NCBI RefSeq assembly: GCF_002335525.1
Contig: NZ_BDUF01000033.1
Span: 1 to 39,425 of the forward strand
DNA: 39,425 nucleotides
Direction of reading: 5' to 3'
Source of the DNA: Effusibacillus lacus
Lineage (GTDB): Bacteria > Bacillota > Bacilli > Tumebacillales > Effusibacillaceae
The position numbers and the translations under genes are program-made. Below the pieces are notes generated by a model. That model was not told the origin of the DNA and did not search any database. It saw only the letters and a program-made list of their open reading frames with translations. This document shows positions 6,700-15,322 of this stretch, piece after piece. Position 1 is the stretch's first letter; each line of letters starts with the position of its first letter.

Positions 6700-7083
6700 A
6701 TGTTTCATTACAGTGTGGAAACTGATAAGAGCGTGGATGAAGCAGTCGCCGCTTTGGAAGAAAGTCTGAAGGACAGGAAATTTGGGGTATTGTGGAAATT
6801 GGACATTCCGGCCAAATTGCAGGAAAAAGGGGTTGATTTCACCAGCCCGTACCGTGTGCTGGAGGTTTGCAATCCGCATGAGGCCAAGCGTGTACTGAGC
6901 CGGAACAAGCTGGTCGGATACTTCTTGCCCTGCAAAATCGTAGTCTACGAAGATCAGGGAAAAACGATGATCGGATTGCCAAGACCCACCATGCTGATGG
7001 ACGTTGTGAACGACCCGGGCCTGAAAGAAATTGCTCAAAGCGTCGAAGAGACCTTGATCGAAGCTGTCAACGCAGCAAAGTAA
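6700..7083 (+). CDS. DUF302 family protein
   Basis: A 127-residue soluble protein with the DUF302 pattern: N-terminal VETDKSVDEAVAALEESLKDRKFGVLWKLD, middle YRVLEVCNPHEAKRVLSR and LPCKIVVYEDQGKTMIGLPRP. DUF302 proteins have no established biochemical role but are often found with thiosulfate, persulfide and heavy-metal genes. Two Cys residues (in EVCNP and LPCKI) are conserved-looking. It starts behind TTGGAGGAG, downstream of a CstR-type operator, and is 29 bases before the HesB-like selenoprotein, so the two are probably one transcript. Confidence 0.88.
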   Translation: MFHYSVETDKSVDEAVAALEESLKDRKFGVLWKLDIPAKLQEKGVDFTSPYRVLEVCNPHEAKRVLSRNKLVGYFLPCKIVVYEDQGKTMIGLPRPTMLMDVVNDPGLKEIAQSVEETLIEAVNAAK

Positions 7084-7112
7084 AGACAAACATGGGAGAG
7101 GAGAGACAACCG

Positions 7113-7403
7113 ATGCTCAAGGTTACCGATGAGGCGGTTGACAAATTGAAAGAGATGTTCGACCCCCAGCAGAAGATGGTTCGTTTGTATATTGCCGGGG
7201 TGGGCTGAGGCGGTCCCAATTATGGGATGGCTCTGGAAGAGTCTATGGAAGAACACGATGAAAAAGTGGAAATCGGCGGAATCAGGTTTGTCTACAATTC
7301 CGGGCTGGCTCCTTACATGGAAGGGCTGAGAATCAGTTATTCCAACTCTTGGTTGGGCAGAGGATTTCAGGTGCACCGGGAAGGATTCCAGGGAAATTGC
7401 TGA
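7113..7403 (+). CDS. HesB-like selenoprotein, UGA recoded at codon 32
   Basis: A 96-residue HesB/IscA-fold protein read from ATG 7113 (behind GGAGAGGAGAGA) through an in-frame TGA at 7206-7208 to TGA 7401-7403. The UGA lies in RLYIAGVG-U-GGPNYGMALEES, where HesB-like proteins carry Cys (GxGCGGPxxGLxLDE). HesB-like selenoproteins of this kind are an established family. The second Cys of A-type carriers (CGCG near the C-terminus) is reduced to a single terminal Cys in GFQGNC, so its role may be redox or sulfur-related, not classical Fe-S delivery. It is paired with DUF302 under a CstR-type operator. No uninterrupted ORF covers it, so standard annotation would miss or split it. Confidence 0.88.
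7229..7243 (+). promoter_or_regulatory. SECIS-like hairpin of the HesB-like selenoprotein
   Basis: GGCTCT (7229-7234) pairs with AGAGTC (7238-7243), 6 bp with one G-T pair, leaving a GGA loop (or 5 bp with TGGAA). The loop begins about 26 bases after the UGA, within the usual bacterial SECIS spacing, and carries the GG expected for SelB recognition. Confidence 0.65.
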
Positions 7404-7414
7404 TCGTATCCGAA

Positions 7415-7445
7415 AAGACCCGATATCATTCGTCGGGTCTTTTTT
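7415..7445 (+). terminator. Rho-independent terminator after the HesB-like gene
   Basis: AAGACCCGA (7415-7423) pairs with TCGGGTCTT (7433-7441), 9 bp, followed by a T run. It closes the DUF302-HesB transcript. Confidence 0.9.
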
Positions 7446-7700
7446 ATATGGTTGATGTCAGACCTCATACGAGTGGTTTTTTACATATAATACCGGACTC
7501 TACTATTTTTCACAGAACCTCTTATTGTTTTTCGGGGTAGAAAAATAAAAACGTGTGAATACAGTAAATTTACTGGGAATTTTTAATGAGATGCAACAAC
7601 CGAGTCTGAAATTGAATCAAATCATGATTGTAATCAACACGCAAACTCTATATATTTAAATAATCGGATATTCAACAACATGGTGTTTGGGGGTACTTCC
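7446..7700 (+). promoter_or_regulatory. Control region of the hydrogenase operon with repeat copy A
   Basis: This AT-rich 255-base gap holds no gene. Positions 7452-7482 closely match 15721-15754, downstream of the hydrogenase operon (28 of 31 aligned bases plus a 3-base gap). TATAAT at 7486-7491 follows the repeat directly but has no recognisable -35, as expected for an activator-dependent promoter. No Fnr-type or sigma-54-type site was recognised. Confidence 0.4.
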
Positions 7701-9728
7701 ATGGAAGGACTTGATTTAGACTCATTACTTTTTGGCGCATCCTTTGTCTTTTTCTTGCTTGGTGGATTTGGTGCAATTGCTGCAAGCCGGAACCCGAGAA
7801 TCGCGAACTTTGTAGCTCATTCAGGGGCTTTCTTGGGAGGACTCGCAGGGGCGTTTGCTGCGATTCGCGTTTTATTGCATCAGAATACGATATCGATTTC
7901 CGCATGGCACGTCGTGTCCGATGTCGCTTTCACATTTCGGGTGGATTCATTATCAGCGTTTTTTTTGTTGGTCCTTTCCGTTTTGTCCGTAGCCGTTTCT
8001 TTATATTCCACCGGGTATGTGACTGAATACTATGGAAAGAAAAATGTCGGATTGCTGGGAGCAGGTTTTAACTTGTTTTTGCTTTCCATGGTTGCAGTCG
8101 TCACCGTCGATAACGGTTTTTCTTTCTTGCTGGCATGGGAACTGATGTCTCTTGTTTCCTTCTTCTTGGTGATGCTGGAGCATGAAAAGCCGGAAGTTCG
8201 CAAGGCTGGATTTGTTTATGTTGTTATGACACATTTCGGAACGGTCTTCCTCATTCTCTCGTTCTTGACTTTGTTCTTCTTTGCCGGCAGTTTCGAATTC
8301 ACAGCGTTTCAGCAGGTCTCCCCCCAGTTGTCCGCTTCGCTCAAAAACCTTATTTTCCTTATGGCCCTTATCGGTTTTGGCACGAAAGCAGGCATGATTC
8401 CACTCCATATATGGCTTCCGAGAGCCCATCCCGCGGCACCAAGCCATGTGTCCGCTCTGATGTCGGCGGTTATGATCAAGACCGCGATTTATGGGTTACT
8501 GCGTATAAGTTTTGACTTTTTGGGTGGCGGACCTGCTTGGTGGGGGGCTGTTGTCCTTTGTTTTGGAGTGATTTCTGCTTTGGTCGGGATTTTGTATGGA
8601 GTGGCCGAGAATGACATGAAACGGTTTCTTGCGTACAGCAGTGCCGAGAATATGGGAATCATCTTCATGGGAATCGGCACTTCTATGCTTTTCTATGCCT
8701 ATCATCATTCGGTTCTTGGGGCGTTAGCCTTGACGGCGGCTCTTTATCATGTGATGAACCACGCGATCTTTAAAGGATTGTTATTTATGGGAGCCGGAGC
8801 GGTTCTTTACGCGACACATACAAAAAATGTGAACCAGTTGGGAGGACTTATTCGGCGTATGCCCTGGACAGCCGGATTGTTTTTGATCGGAGGGATAGCA
8901 CTCTCCGCGTTGCCGCCGTTTAACGGTTTTATTAGTGAATGGGCAACTTTCCAATCTCTGCTGCACCTCGCATTTGATATGGAAAATTCATCGTGGAAAA
9001 TGATCGGCGGCCTGTCAGTTGCTGCTCTCGGACTGACGGGAGCTTTTGTGGCTGGCGGTATTGTCAAGCACTTTGGAACCGCATTTCTTGCGATGCCTCG
9101 CACCAAAAATGCGGAGGAAGCAAGAGAAGTTCCTGTGCCTATGCGCCTGGGCATGATAATATTGGCATCAGGCTCTCTTGTTTTGGGGATATGGCCGGGG
9201 ATTGCCCTACGAGTTACAGAAGATATCGTCGCGGGGTACTTTGACACAAAGATAACAGGAAATGTCATCTTTTACGTCCCGTTTGCCGGGCTTACGGGTG
9301 AAGCACTATCGCTTGGTGCAGTCCTTCTGGCTTTCTTGGCCCTATTGCTTCTAAGTCTAGTCTTCCTTCGTATATGGGTGGGAAAGAGCAGAAATCAGAT
9401 TGATGAAACATGGAACTGTGGGGGCCCTCTGCAACCTTCGATGGAGTATACGGGTACCTCATACTCTCATCCCGTTTTAATGATATTTAAATGGCTGTAC
9501 CGTCCACGGCGACAGGTGCAGGTTCGAGGGGAGTACGTGTACTATCCAAAACGAATCCATCATCGGTTGCAGGTTCACTCTGTGATTGAATCCAATCTGT
9601 ATCGACCGCTGGTTCATATTGCGGTTTTCCTGTCGCAACGGGTCAGGTCGATTCAGAGTGGAAACCTGCAAAGCTACTTGGCCTATATGATTGCCACACT
9701 CATACTCTTATTACTTTGGGTTCGGTAG
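7701..9728 (+). CDS. hyfB: Group-4 hydrogenase membrane subunit HyfB-like (NuoL/MrpA family)
   Basis: A 675-residue polytopic membrane protein with about 14-16 helices, homologous to the proton-pumping antiporter-like subunits of complex I and formate hydrogenlyase. Family features are LLAWELMSLVSFFLV, LPRAHPAAPSHVSALMSAVMIKTAIYGLLR, ENDMKRFLAYSSAENMGII and ALSALPPFNGFISEW. The N-terminal helix begins at DLDSLLFG. The ATG at 7701 with GGGGG 7 bases upstream is preferred to the ATG at 7680. The C-terminal hydrophilic part (ETWNCGGPLQPSMEYTGTSYSHP) is typical of HyfB/HycC. It is first in a tightly packed operon and should couple H2 metabolism to ion translocation. Confidence 0.92.
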   Translation: MEGLDLDSLLFGASFVFFLLGGFGAIAASRNPRIANFVAHSGAFLGGLAGAFAAIRVLLHQNTISISAWHVVSDVAFTFRVDSLSAFFLLVLSVLSVAVSLYSTGYVTEYYGKKNVGLLGAGFNLFLLSMVAVVTVDNGFSFLLAWELMSLVSFFLVMLEHEKPEVRKAGFVYVVMTHFGTVFLILSFLTLFFFAGSFEFTAFQQVSPQLSASLKNLIFLMALIGFGTKAGMIPLHIWLPRAHPAAPSHVSALMSAVMIKTAIYGLLRISFDFLGGGPAWWGAVVLCFGVISALVGILYGVAENDMKRFLAYSSAENMGIIFMGIGTSMLFYAYHHSVLGALALTAALYHVMNHAIFKGLLFMGAGAVLYATHTKNVNQLGGLIRRMPWTAGLFLIGGIALSALPPFNGFISEWATFQSLLHLAFDMENSSWKMIGGLSVAALGLTGAFVAGGIVKHFGTAFLAMPRTKNAEEAREVPVPMRLGMIILASGSLVLGIWPGIALRVTEDIVAGYFDTKITGNVIFYVPFAGLTGEALSLGAVLLAFLALLLLSLVFLRIWVGKSRNQIDETWNCGGPLQPSMEYTGTSYSHPVLMIFKWLYRPRRQVQVRGEYVYYPKRIHHRLQVHSVIESNLYRPLVHIAVFLSQRVRSIQSGNLQSYLAYMIATLILLLLWVR

Positions 9729-9738
9729 GTGAGAGCAC

Positions 9739-10692
9739 ATGTCAGGACAAATCGGATGGACGATCGGGTGGACGTCGCTGCAGGTTGTTACACTTCTTCT
9801 GGTGGCTCCGCTTATCCAGGGGACCATCAAGAAAATCAAGGCTCGTTTGCAAAATCGTATCGGCCCGAGCGTGTTACAGCCGTACTATGATTTGATGAAA
9901 TACATGAAAAAAGATGCGGTCGTTTCCGGTCACGCATCATGGCTGACGGTGGCAACACCCTACATTGTTTTTATTGCCATTCTTACTGCCGGACTCCTCG
10001 TGCCTACTTTTATGGCAAATACTCCTTTAGGATTTGTGGGGGACATGATCCTGATTGTTTATTTGTTCGGATTGGCCCGTTTTTTTACGGCTCTCACGGC
10101 TCTTGACGCAGGAAGTTCTTTTGGCGGGATGGGATCGAGCAGAGAAATGGCATTGTCGGCGATTGCGGAACCGGCTTTGTTGTTGGCTGCTTTTGCCGTA
10201 TTTCTGTCCGGTGGGACGACGAAACTCCATCAACTTATTCAAGTACTTGCAACGCATGGATGGAATTGGATCGAGCCTTCTTACGTGCTGGCCTTTTTGG
10301 CAATGTTCATTGTGGTGATTGCGGAAACAGGCCGGATTCCGGTTGATAACCCGGATACTCACCTGGAATTAACGATGATTCATGAAGGAATGCTTCTGGA
10401 GTATTCCGGAAGATATTTGGGATTGATGATGTGGGCGGCGCAAATCAAACAATTGCTGATTTTGAGCCTTTTTATCAATCTTTTCTTCCCGTGGGGAATA
10501 GCAGTGGATTGGAATGTAAGCGGAATCTTTCTATCGTTCTTGCTTTACCTGATCAAACTTGTTGGACTGGGGATTGGATTGGCATTCATCGAAACACTTT
10601 ATGCGAAAATCCGTATTTTTATAGTTCCCAAATTGCTGGTTTCCTCGATGATTCTGTCGCTCTTGGCAATTCTTGTTCGGGTAGTGGAGTAA
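9739..10692 (+). CDS. hyfC: Group-4 hydrogenase membrane subunit HyfC-like (NuoH family)
   Basis: A 317-residue membrane protein of the NuoH/HycD family, which anchors the hydrogenase module and forms the quinone-site-like cavity and the first part of the proton path. Visible blocks are KIKARLQNRIGPSVLQPYYDLMKYMKKD, ALTALDAGSSFGGMGSSREM, ETGRIPVDNPDTHLELTMIHEGMLLEYSGR and the C-terminal ETLYAKIRIFIVPKLL. These match HycD/HyfC better than respiratory NuoH. About eight helices are predicted. It begins 10 bases after hyfB behind GGTGAG. Confidence 0.93.
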   Translation: MSGQIGWTIGWTSLQVVTLLLVAPLIQGTIKKIKARLQNRIGPSVLQPYYDLMKYMKKDAVVSGHASWLTVATPYIVFIAILTAGLLVPTFMANTPLGFVGDMILIVYLFGLARFFTALTALDAGSSFGGMGSSREMALSAIAEPALLLAAFAVFLSGGTTKLHQLIQVLATHGWNWIEPSYVLAFLAMFIVVIAETGRIPVDNPDTHLELTMIHEGMLLEYSGRYLGLMMWAAQIKQLLILSLFINLFFPWGIAVDWNVSGIFLSFLLYLIKLVGLGIGLAFIETLYAKIRIFIVPKLLVSSMILSLLAILVRVVE

Positions 10693-10706
10693 AGGGAGGG
10701 GCATGA

Positions 10707-11342
10707 ATGGATCAAGTAATCGCAATGTCGTTGCTGATTAGTACATTGATGTTGTTCCAGATCCGGAAAATTAGTGATTCGGTTGGCATATTGGCATTTC
10801 AATCGGTGATCCTTTCACTTACTGCAGGCGCAATGTGGTATAAAACGGGCTTTTCTCATTTGCTGACGGCAGCTGTGCTTACCTTGTTGGTGAAGGCGAT
10901 TGTGATCCCGTCCATTCTTCAGTATACGATCAAAAAGATTGATATCAAACGGGAAGTGGAGCGTTTTACGTCTAAATACACATCTTTGTTTATCGCATTA
11001 GCGTTGTCGGTGGCAGGTTTTTACCTTACTTCCCGTCTCCAATTGCCTGGTACGGAACATGGAGAGCCCTATCTTGCGGTTTCGATCATTCTCATTTTCT
11101 TGGGGACTTTTCTTATGATCGATCACAAGAAAGCGATTATGCAAGGGATCGGATTGATCACGATTGAAAACGGGCTGTTTTTGGTTGCTGAATCACTTAG
11201 TTATGGAATGCCTCTGATGGTTGAACTGGGAATCTTCTTTGACATACTTGTGACGGTAATTGTGATTGGAATTTTGTCGTTTCGTATTCATTCGACCTTT
11301 GAGAGTTTAAATACGGAAAAGATGCAGAATTTGAAGGGATGA
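10707..11342 (+). CDS. hyfE: Group-4 hydrogenase membrane subunit HyfE-like
   Basis: A 211-residue hydrophobic protein with about six helices, matching HyfE (a NuoK-containing subunit found in Hyf-type but not Hyc-type complexes). Recognisable parts are the charged loop YTIKKIDIKREVERFTSKY, which follows LLVKAIVIPSILQ, and the C-terminal IENGLFLVAESLSYGMPLMVELGIFFDILV with the NuoK-like buried Glu. The start follows AGGGAGGGG. The stop overlaps the hyfF start, showing translational coupling. Presence of hyfE indicates a Hyf-like five-membrane-subunit layout with two antiporter-like subunits (B and F). Confidence 0.88.
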   Translation: MDQVIAMSLLISTLMLFQIRKISDSVGILAFQSVILSLTAGAMWYKTGFSHLLTAAVLTLLVKAIVIPSILQYTIKKIDIKREVERFTSKYTSLFIALALSVAGFYLTSRLQLPGTEHGEPYLAVSIILIFLGTFLMIDHKKAIMQGIGLITIENGLFLVAESLSYGMPLMVELGIFFDILVTVIVIGILSFRIHSTFESLNTEKMQNLKG

Positions 11343-12820
11343 CGGAGATGGGTTGGATCTGGACATTGTTGGGAATTCCTCTTGTAACGGGACTTCTTGC
11401 CTGGAGGATCAAGATCCAAAAAGTATGTGAAAGAGTGCAAGTGGCGGGTGCATTCCTCATGCTGTTGGCGGGGCTTACTGTGGCCTATAGAGTGCTGTCA
11501 GGCTCTCCGTTCACAGGGGAAAATGAGTTTATCTATGTCGATGCCTTGGGTGCGTTTAATATTTCGTTGGTAGTTCTGGTTGGCTTTACTGCTTCTCTTT
11601 ATTCGGTCGGTTATATGCAACACGAAGTAAGTGAAGGGATCATTACAGAACGGCAGTTTCGCCTTTACTACTTATGGTTCCATCTGTTTCTGTTTACGAT
11701 GCTGGCCGTTAGCGTCGTGAACAATTTGGGATTGCTGTGGGTGGGAATTGAATTAACCACGTTGGTCTCGGCATTATTGGTTGCTTTTTATAAAAAAGGA
11801 ACGGCTCTTGAGGCTGCGTGGAAATATCTGATTATGGGAAGCGTTGGAATCGCGTTTGCACTCTTGGGGATTATTTTTATCTATCTTTCCGGGATTCATT
11901 TGCTTGGAGAAGATCCCCGAGCTTTGGACTGGAGCGTATTGAGTCAAGCGGCTGAACATCTGAATCCGAAATGGATATTGATTGCCTTTATCTTTGTATT
12001 GGTTGGTTTTGGGACAAAGGCAGGTCTTGCTCCCATGCACTTCTGGTTACCGGATGCACACAGCCAGGCGCCATCACCTGTGAGTGCGGTTTTGTCCGGT
12101 GTACTGTTAAATACTGCGCTGTACGGTATATTTCGTGTATTTACTATAGCGAATACAACTCTTGATGGGAAAGCGGCTCAATTTTTGATTTTCTTCGGAC
12201 TTCTGTCGATCGCCATTACGGTACCCTTCATCTTGGTACAGCATGATTTAAAACGAATGTTGGCGTATTCAAGCGTGGAACACATGGGGATTATCGCGCT
12301 GGGTGTCGGGATTGGCGGAACTTTGGGATTATACGGGGCCTTGCTCCATATGTTCAATCATTCCATGGCCAAGTCCCTCTTGTTCTTCTCGGCAGGAAAC
12401 ATCAATCAAAAATATCATTCAAAACGAATGGACCGCATCTCGGGAATTCTTAAGGCAATGCCTGTCACGGGGAGTATATTTCTAATTGCAGCTTTTGCGA
12501 TCACAGGGGCTCCTCCCTTTAATATTTTTATCAGTGAATTCACCATCATGATGGCCGGGATTAAAGGAGGCCATATGTGGGCAACCGTTCTGTTTATCCT
12601 GTTGGTCGTGCTGATCTTTGCCGGGATGATCTATTATGTTGTCAAAATGGCCTTTGGTGAGGCTCCGGCCAAATTGGAAAAGAAAGAAATCAATCGTTGG
12701 TCAACAGCCGCTCTTTTTATCCCATTGGTGATTGTTGTAATGTTCGGATTGTATGTCCCGCCTTTCCTTAGTGAGACGATTCACCAAGTGTCTGAGGTCT
12801 TACAGGGGGTACACAGATAA
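11339..12820 (+). CDS. hyfF: Group-4 hydrogenase membrane subunit HyfF-like (NuoL/N family)
   Basis: A 493-residue polytopic membrane protein, a second antiporter-like subunit. Blocks include LWVGIELTTLVSALLVAFYK, FGTKAGLAPMHFWLPDAHSQAPSPVSAVLSGV, VQHDLKRMLAYSSVEHMGIIALG and ITGAPPFNIFISEF, with conserved Lys and Glu residues expected in the proton channel. About 13-14 helices. The start ATG overlaps the hyfE stop by four bases and its stop overlaps the hyfG start by one base, so the genes are translated as a block. Confidence 0.9.
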   Translation: MTEMGWIWTLLGIPLVTGLLAWRIKIQKVCERVQVAGAFLMLLAGLTVAYRVLSGSPFTGENEFIYVDALGAFNISLVVLVGFTASLYSVGYMQHEVSEGIITERQFRLYYLWFHLFLFTMLAVSVVNNLGLLWVGIELTTLVSALLVAFYKKGTALEAAWKYLIMGSVGIAFALLGIIFIYLSGIHLLGEDPRALDWSVLSQAAEHLNPKWILIAFIFVLVGFGTKAGLAPMHFWLPDAHSQAPSPVSAVLSGVLLNTALYGIFRVFTIANTTLDGKAAQFLIFFGLLSIAITVPFILVQHDLKRMLAYSSVEHMGIIALGVGIGGTLGLYGALLHMFNHSMAKSLLFFSAGNINQKYHSKRMDRISGILKAMPVTGSIFLIAAFAITGAPPFNIFISEFTIMMAGIKGGHMWATVLFILLVVLIFAGMIYYVVKMAFGEAPAKLEKKEINRWSTAALFIPLVIVVMFGLYVPPFLSETIHQVSEVLQGVHR

Positions 12821-14409
12821 TGGAAAAGAACAAAAAACACCTCATTTCAAGAATCAAGCAACAGTTGGGCCAGAAACTGTTGTCTGTTGACTCATACGCA
12901 CAGAATGAAACTGTAATCACGATAGAAAAAAACGATCTGCCGGCGGTTTGTCGTTTTCTCTGCAAAGAAAAAGAGGGCCGGCTGTTTACCATGGTCGGAA
13001 GCGACGAACGGGATGTGGCAGGATCGTTTGCGTTGTACTATGTGTTTTCGTTTGATCAGTTCCATCATTTCATAACCGTAAAAACAAGGATCGAGGAACA
13101 CGATCCCACGTTTCCGTCTGTCGCGATAGAACTGCCTGCGGCAAACTGGTATGAGAGGGAAGTCAAAGATTTGTTGGGAATCAGGCCGCAAGGACATCCG
13201 GATCCACGACCTCTTGTTTTGCATGGGGATTGGCCGGAAGAACTGCATCCTCTGCGTAAGGAATTTCCGGTAACCATGCAGGTGCCAAGGGTTCAAAGCC
13301 GTGAAACCTTTATGCAATATGAGGGAGAGGACGTTACGGAAATTCCGGTGGGCCCGATCCACGCCGGGATTATTGAACCCGGACATTTTCGCTTTGGTGC
13401 GGTCGGCGACACCGTGTTGCATCTGGATGCAAGGCTTTTCTATACACATCGCGGCCTGGAAAAGGCCAGTGAGGGAATGCCTTTACGGAAAGCGTTGTTT
13501 TTGGCAGAACGGATTTGCGGAGTCTGTGCCTTATCCCACGCGGTTTCTTTCGCCCAAGCGGTCGAAAATGCAGGGCAGGTGGAGATTCCGCCCCGTGCCA
13601 AGTATTTACGGACCCTATTCCTGGAATTGGAACGTTTGTATAACCACATCGGGGATGTTGGGAACGTATGCGCGGGATTTGGGTTTGCTGTCGGAATCAG
13701 TCTGGGAGCAAGACTGAAAGAAGAACTGTTACAACTCAATGAACGGATCGTTGGCCATCGCTATTTACGAGGGATCGTTGATCTTGGCGGCACGAGGATC
13801 GACTTGACACCAAAAGATTGTATGGATATTCAAACAACCCTGCAAAAGGTCGAGGCGGAGTTTAGAGAGCTTGTTGAGATTCTGCTTTCGCATGAAATAG
13901 CTGTCAACCGGATGTCGACTACTGGAGTCCTCACTCTCGGGCAGGCAAGTGACCTGGAAGTTGTGGGTGTGGCGGCAAGAGCCTCCGGCAGAAATATCGA
14001 TGTACGACGTGACCAACCTTACGCAGCATATGATCGGGTCAAATTTGACGTTCCCACTTATAGGGAAGGTGATGTTCTCGCGAGAATCCGCGTTCGGATT
14101 GATGAGGCGTTTCAATCTTTTTCAATCATTCGGCAAGTATTGGAACAGCTCCCTGCCGGAAAAATTGTGACCTTTCTTCCGGAACTTTTTCCCTATCAAT
14201 CGGCGATGGGATGGACGGAGTCTCCACGGGGAGAAACCGTACATTGGCTGATGATTGGGCCGAAGCAGACTGTGTACCGCTATCGGGTTCGTTCTGCAAC
14301 ATACAGCAACTGGCCGGCCGTTCCATTAACGGTGCCAGGGAATATTGTGCCTGATTTCCCTTTGATCAATAAAAGCTTTGAATTGTGCTATGCTTGTTGC
14401 GACCGATGA
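12820..14409 (+). CDS. hyfG: Group-4 [NiFe] hydrogenase large subunit (NuoC-NuoD-like fusion)
   Basis: A 529-residue protein. Residues ~1-165 are a NuoC (30-kDa)-like domain with ANWYEREVKDLLGI and HPLRKEFP. Residues ~175-529 are the NuoD-like catalytic domain. All four Ni-binding Cys are present: C233/C236 in RICGVCALSH and C523/C526 in LCYACCDR, so it is a true hydrogenase, not a Cys-lacking Ehr-type subunit. The usual Asp-Pro before the last CxxC is replaced (FELC). It ends at ...CCDR, where maturation proteases normally cut HycE-like precursors, so no C-terminal extension exists to remove; CooH-type subunits are known to share this. No hyp maturation gene is in the window. Confidence 0.93.
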   Translation: MEKNKKHLISRIKQQLGQKLLSVDSYAQNETVITIEKNDLPAVCRFLCKEKEGRLFTMVGSDERDVAGSFALYYVFSFDQFHHFITVKTRIEEHDPTFPSVAIELPAANWYEREVKDLLGIRPQGHPDPRPLVLHGDWPEELHPLRKEFPVTMQVPRVQSRETFMQYEGEDVTEIPVGPIHAGIIEPGHFRFGAVGDTVLHLDARLFYTHRGLEKASEGMPLRKALFLAERICGVCALSHAVSFAQAVENAGQVEIPPRAKYLRTLFLELERLYNHIGDVGNVCAGFGFAVGISLGARLKEELLQLNERIVGHRYLRGIVDLGGTRIDLTPKDCMDIQTTLQKVEAEFRELVEILLSHEIAVNRMSTTGVLTLGQASDLEVVGVAARASGRNIDVRRDQPYAAYDRVKFDVPTYREGDVLARIRVRIDEAFQSFSIIRQVLEQLPAGKIVTFLPELFPYQSAMGWTESPRGETVHWLMIGPKQTVYRYRVRSATYSNWPAVPLTVPGNIVPDFPLINKSFELCYACCDR

Positions 14410-14448
14410 AATTGGCCGGTGATTGCAGTCTAAAAGGAGTGGGAATCG

Positions 14449-14817
14449 ATGTTTGACATACTTTGGAAAATCTTCAAAACCGGGACCGTAACAAAAGAGA
14501 TGCCTTTGGAAGCGGCTCCTTCCCGGTTTCGTGGCAAGCCGATTTTTTTATCAAACGAGTGCACCGAATGCGGGGTATGCGTAGCATCTTGTCCAACAGG
14601 GGCGATCCAATTTCATCCAAAAGAGGACTCTTCAGAGCTTGTATTGTCTTACGCGACATGTATATTTTGCGGGATTTGTGCGGAAGTTTGCGAAACCCAA
14701 ATGATCAAGATGACAAATGAATACCGCCTTGCCACCAAAAACAAGCAGGACTTGATTCAAACTGCACAAGTGACTGTAAAACCTTCAGAGTTGGCACCTG
14801 TTGGAAAGGGAGTATGA
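14449..14817 (+). CDS. hyfH: Hydrogenase 2x[4Fe-4S] ferredoxin subunit HyfH-like (NuoI family)
   Basis: A 122-residue electron-transfer subunit with two [4Fe-4S] motifs: CTECGVCVASCP (about residues 40-51) and CIFCGICAEVC (about residues 73-83). The N-terminal amphipathic segment FDILWKIFKTG is typical of membrane-docked NuoI/HycF-like subunits. It should carry electrons between an external donor partner and the HyfI cluster. It follows hyfG after 39 bases and begins behind AAAGGAGTGGG. Its downstream gene overlaps only by ribosome-binding site. Confidence 0.93.
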   Translation: MFDILWKIFKTGTVTKEMPLEAAPSRFRGKPIFLSNECTECGVCVASCPTGAIQFHPKEDSSELVLSYATCIFCGICAEVCETQMIKMTNEYRLATKNKQDLIQTAQVTVKPSELAPVGKGV

Positions 14818-14821
14818 CACA

Positions 14822-15322
14822 ATGGAAAATGTCAAAGAGCAAGAAGTGGATTGGGGAACTCAATTGCAAAAAAGAATCAAAGAAGTTTTGGGGAAGTCGT
14901 TGCATATTCGACATGTGGATTCGGGTTCTTGCAACGGATGCGATTTCGAAATGAGCACATTGACGAATCCCATTTATGATATACAGCGTTTTGGAATCGA
15001 TTTTGTGGCGTCCCCCCGTCACGCGGATATGTTGATGGTAACAGGTGGGGTTACACGACATCTCGAAGAAGCACTGCGAAAAACTTATAGCTCCGCAGCA
15101 AATCCTAAGATGGTTGTAGCAATCGGGGCTTGTGCCTGTGGAGGCGGGATATTTGGCGAAACCTATGCTAATCATGGAGGGGTGGATAAAATTGTACCGG
15201 TGTATGTGTATGTGCCTGGATGTCCTCCGCGACCACAGGCAATGATTGAAGGAATCCTTCTTGCATTGGATCAGTATGAAAAACTTTCAAAAAGGAAGGG
15301 GGCAATGGCAGTTGAATCTTGA
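14822..15322 (+). CDS. hyfI: Group-4 hydrogenase small subunit HyfI-like (NuoB family)
   Basis: A 166-residue subunit carrying the proximal [4Fe-4S] cluster next to the NiFe site. The ligands appear as HVDSGSCNGCDFEM (CxxC), then GACACGGGIF and VPGCPPRPQAM. The ATG at 14822 follows GGGAG by about ten bases; an in-frame TTG upstream lies inside hyfH and is less likely. The last codons overlap the start of the ArsR-type gene. Adjacent context makes the seven-gene set hyfBCEFGHI complete, but no partner formate dehydrogenase or CO dehydrogenase gene is present in the window. Confidence 0.93.
   Translation: MENVKEQEVDWGTQLQKRIKEVLGKSLHIRHVDSGSCNGCDFEMSTLTNPIYDIQRFGIDFVASPRHADMLMVTGGVTRHLEEALRKTYSSAANPKMVVAIGACACGGGIFGETYANHGGVDKIVPVYVYVPGCPPRPQAMIEGILLALDQYEKLSKRKGAMAVES

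Noticed and set aside
14407-14430. The UGA ending hyfG as a possible selenocysteine codon
   Set aside because: Both Ni-binding Cys of the C-terminal CxxC are already present before it, the read-through would add only about eight unconserved residues, and the end coincides with the known mature C-terminus.
7701-14817. Respiratory complex I (nuo) operon
   Set aside because: Four Ni-binding Cys in the large subunit, HyfB/HyfC-type signatures, hyfE, and lack of nuoA, E, F, G, J, K, M indicate a group-4 hydrogenase.
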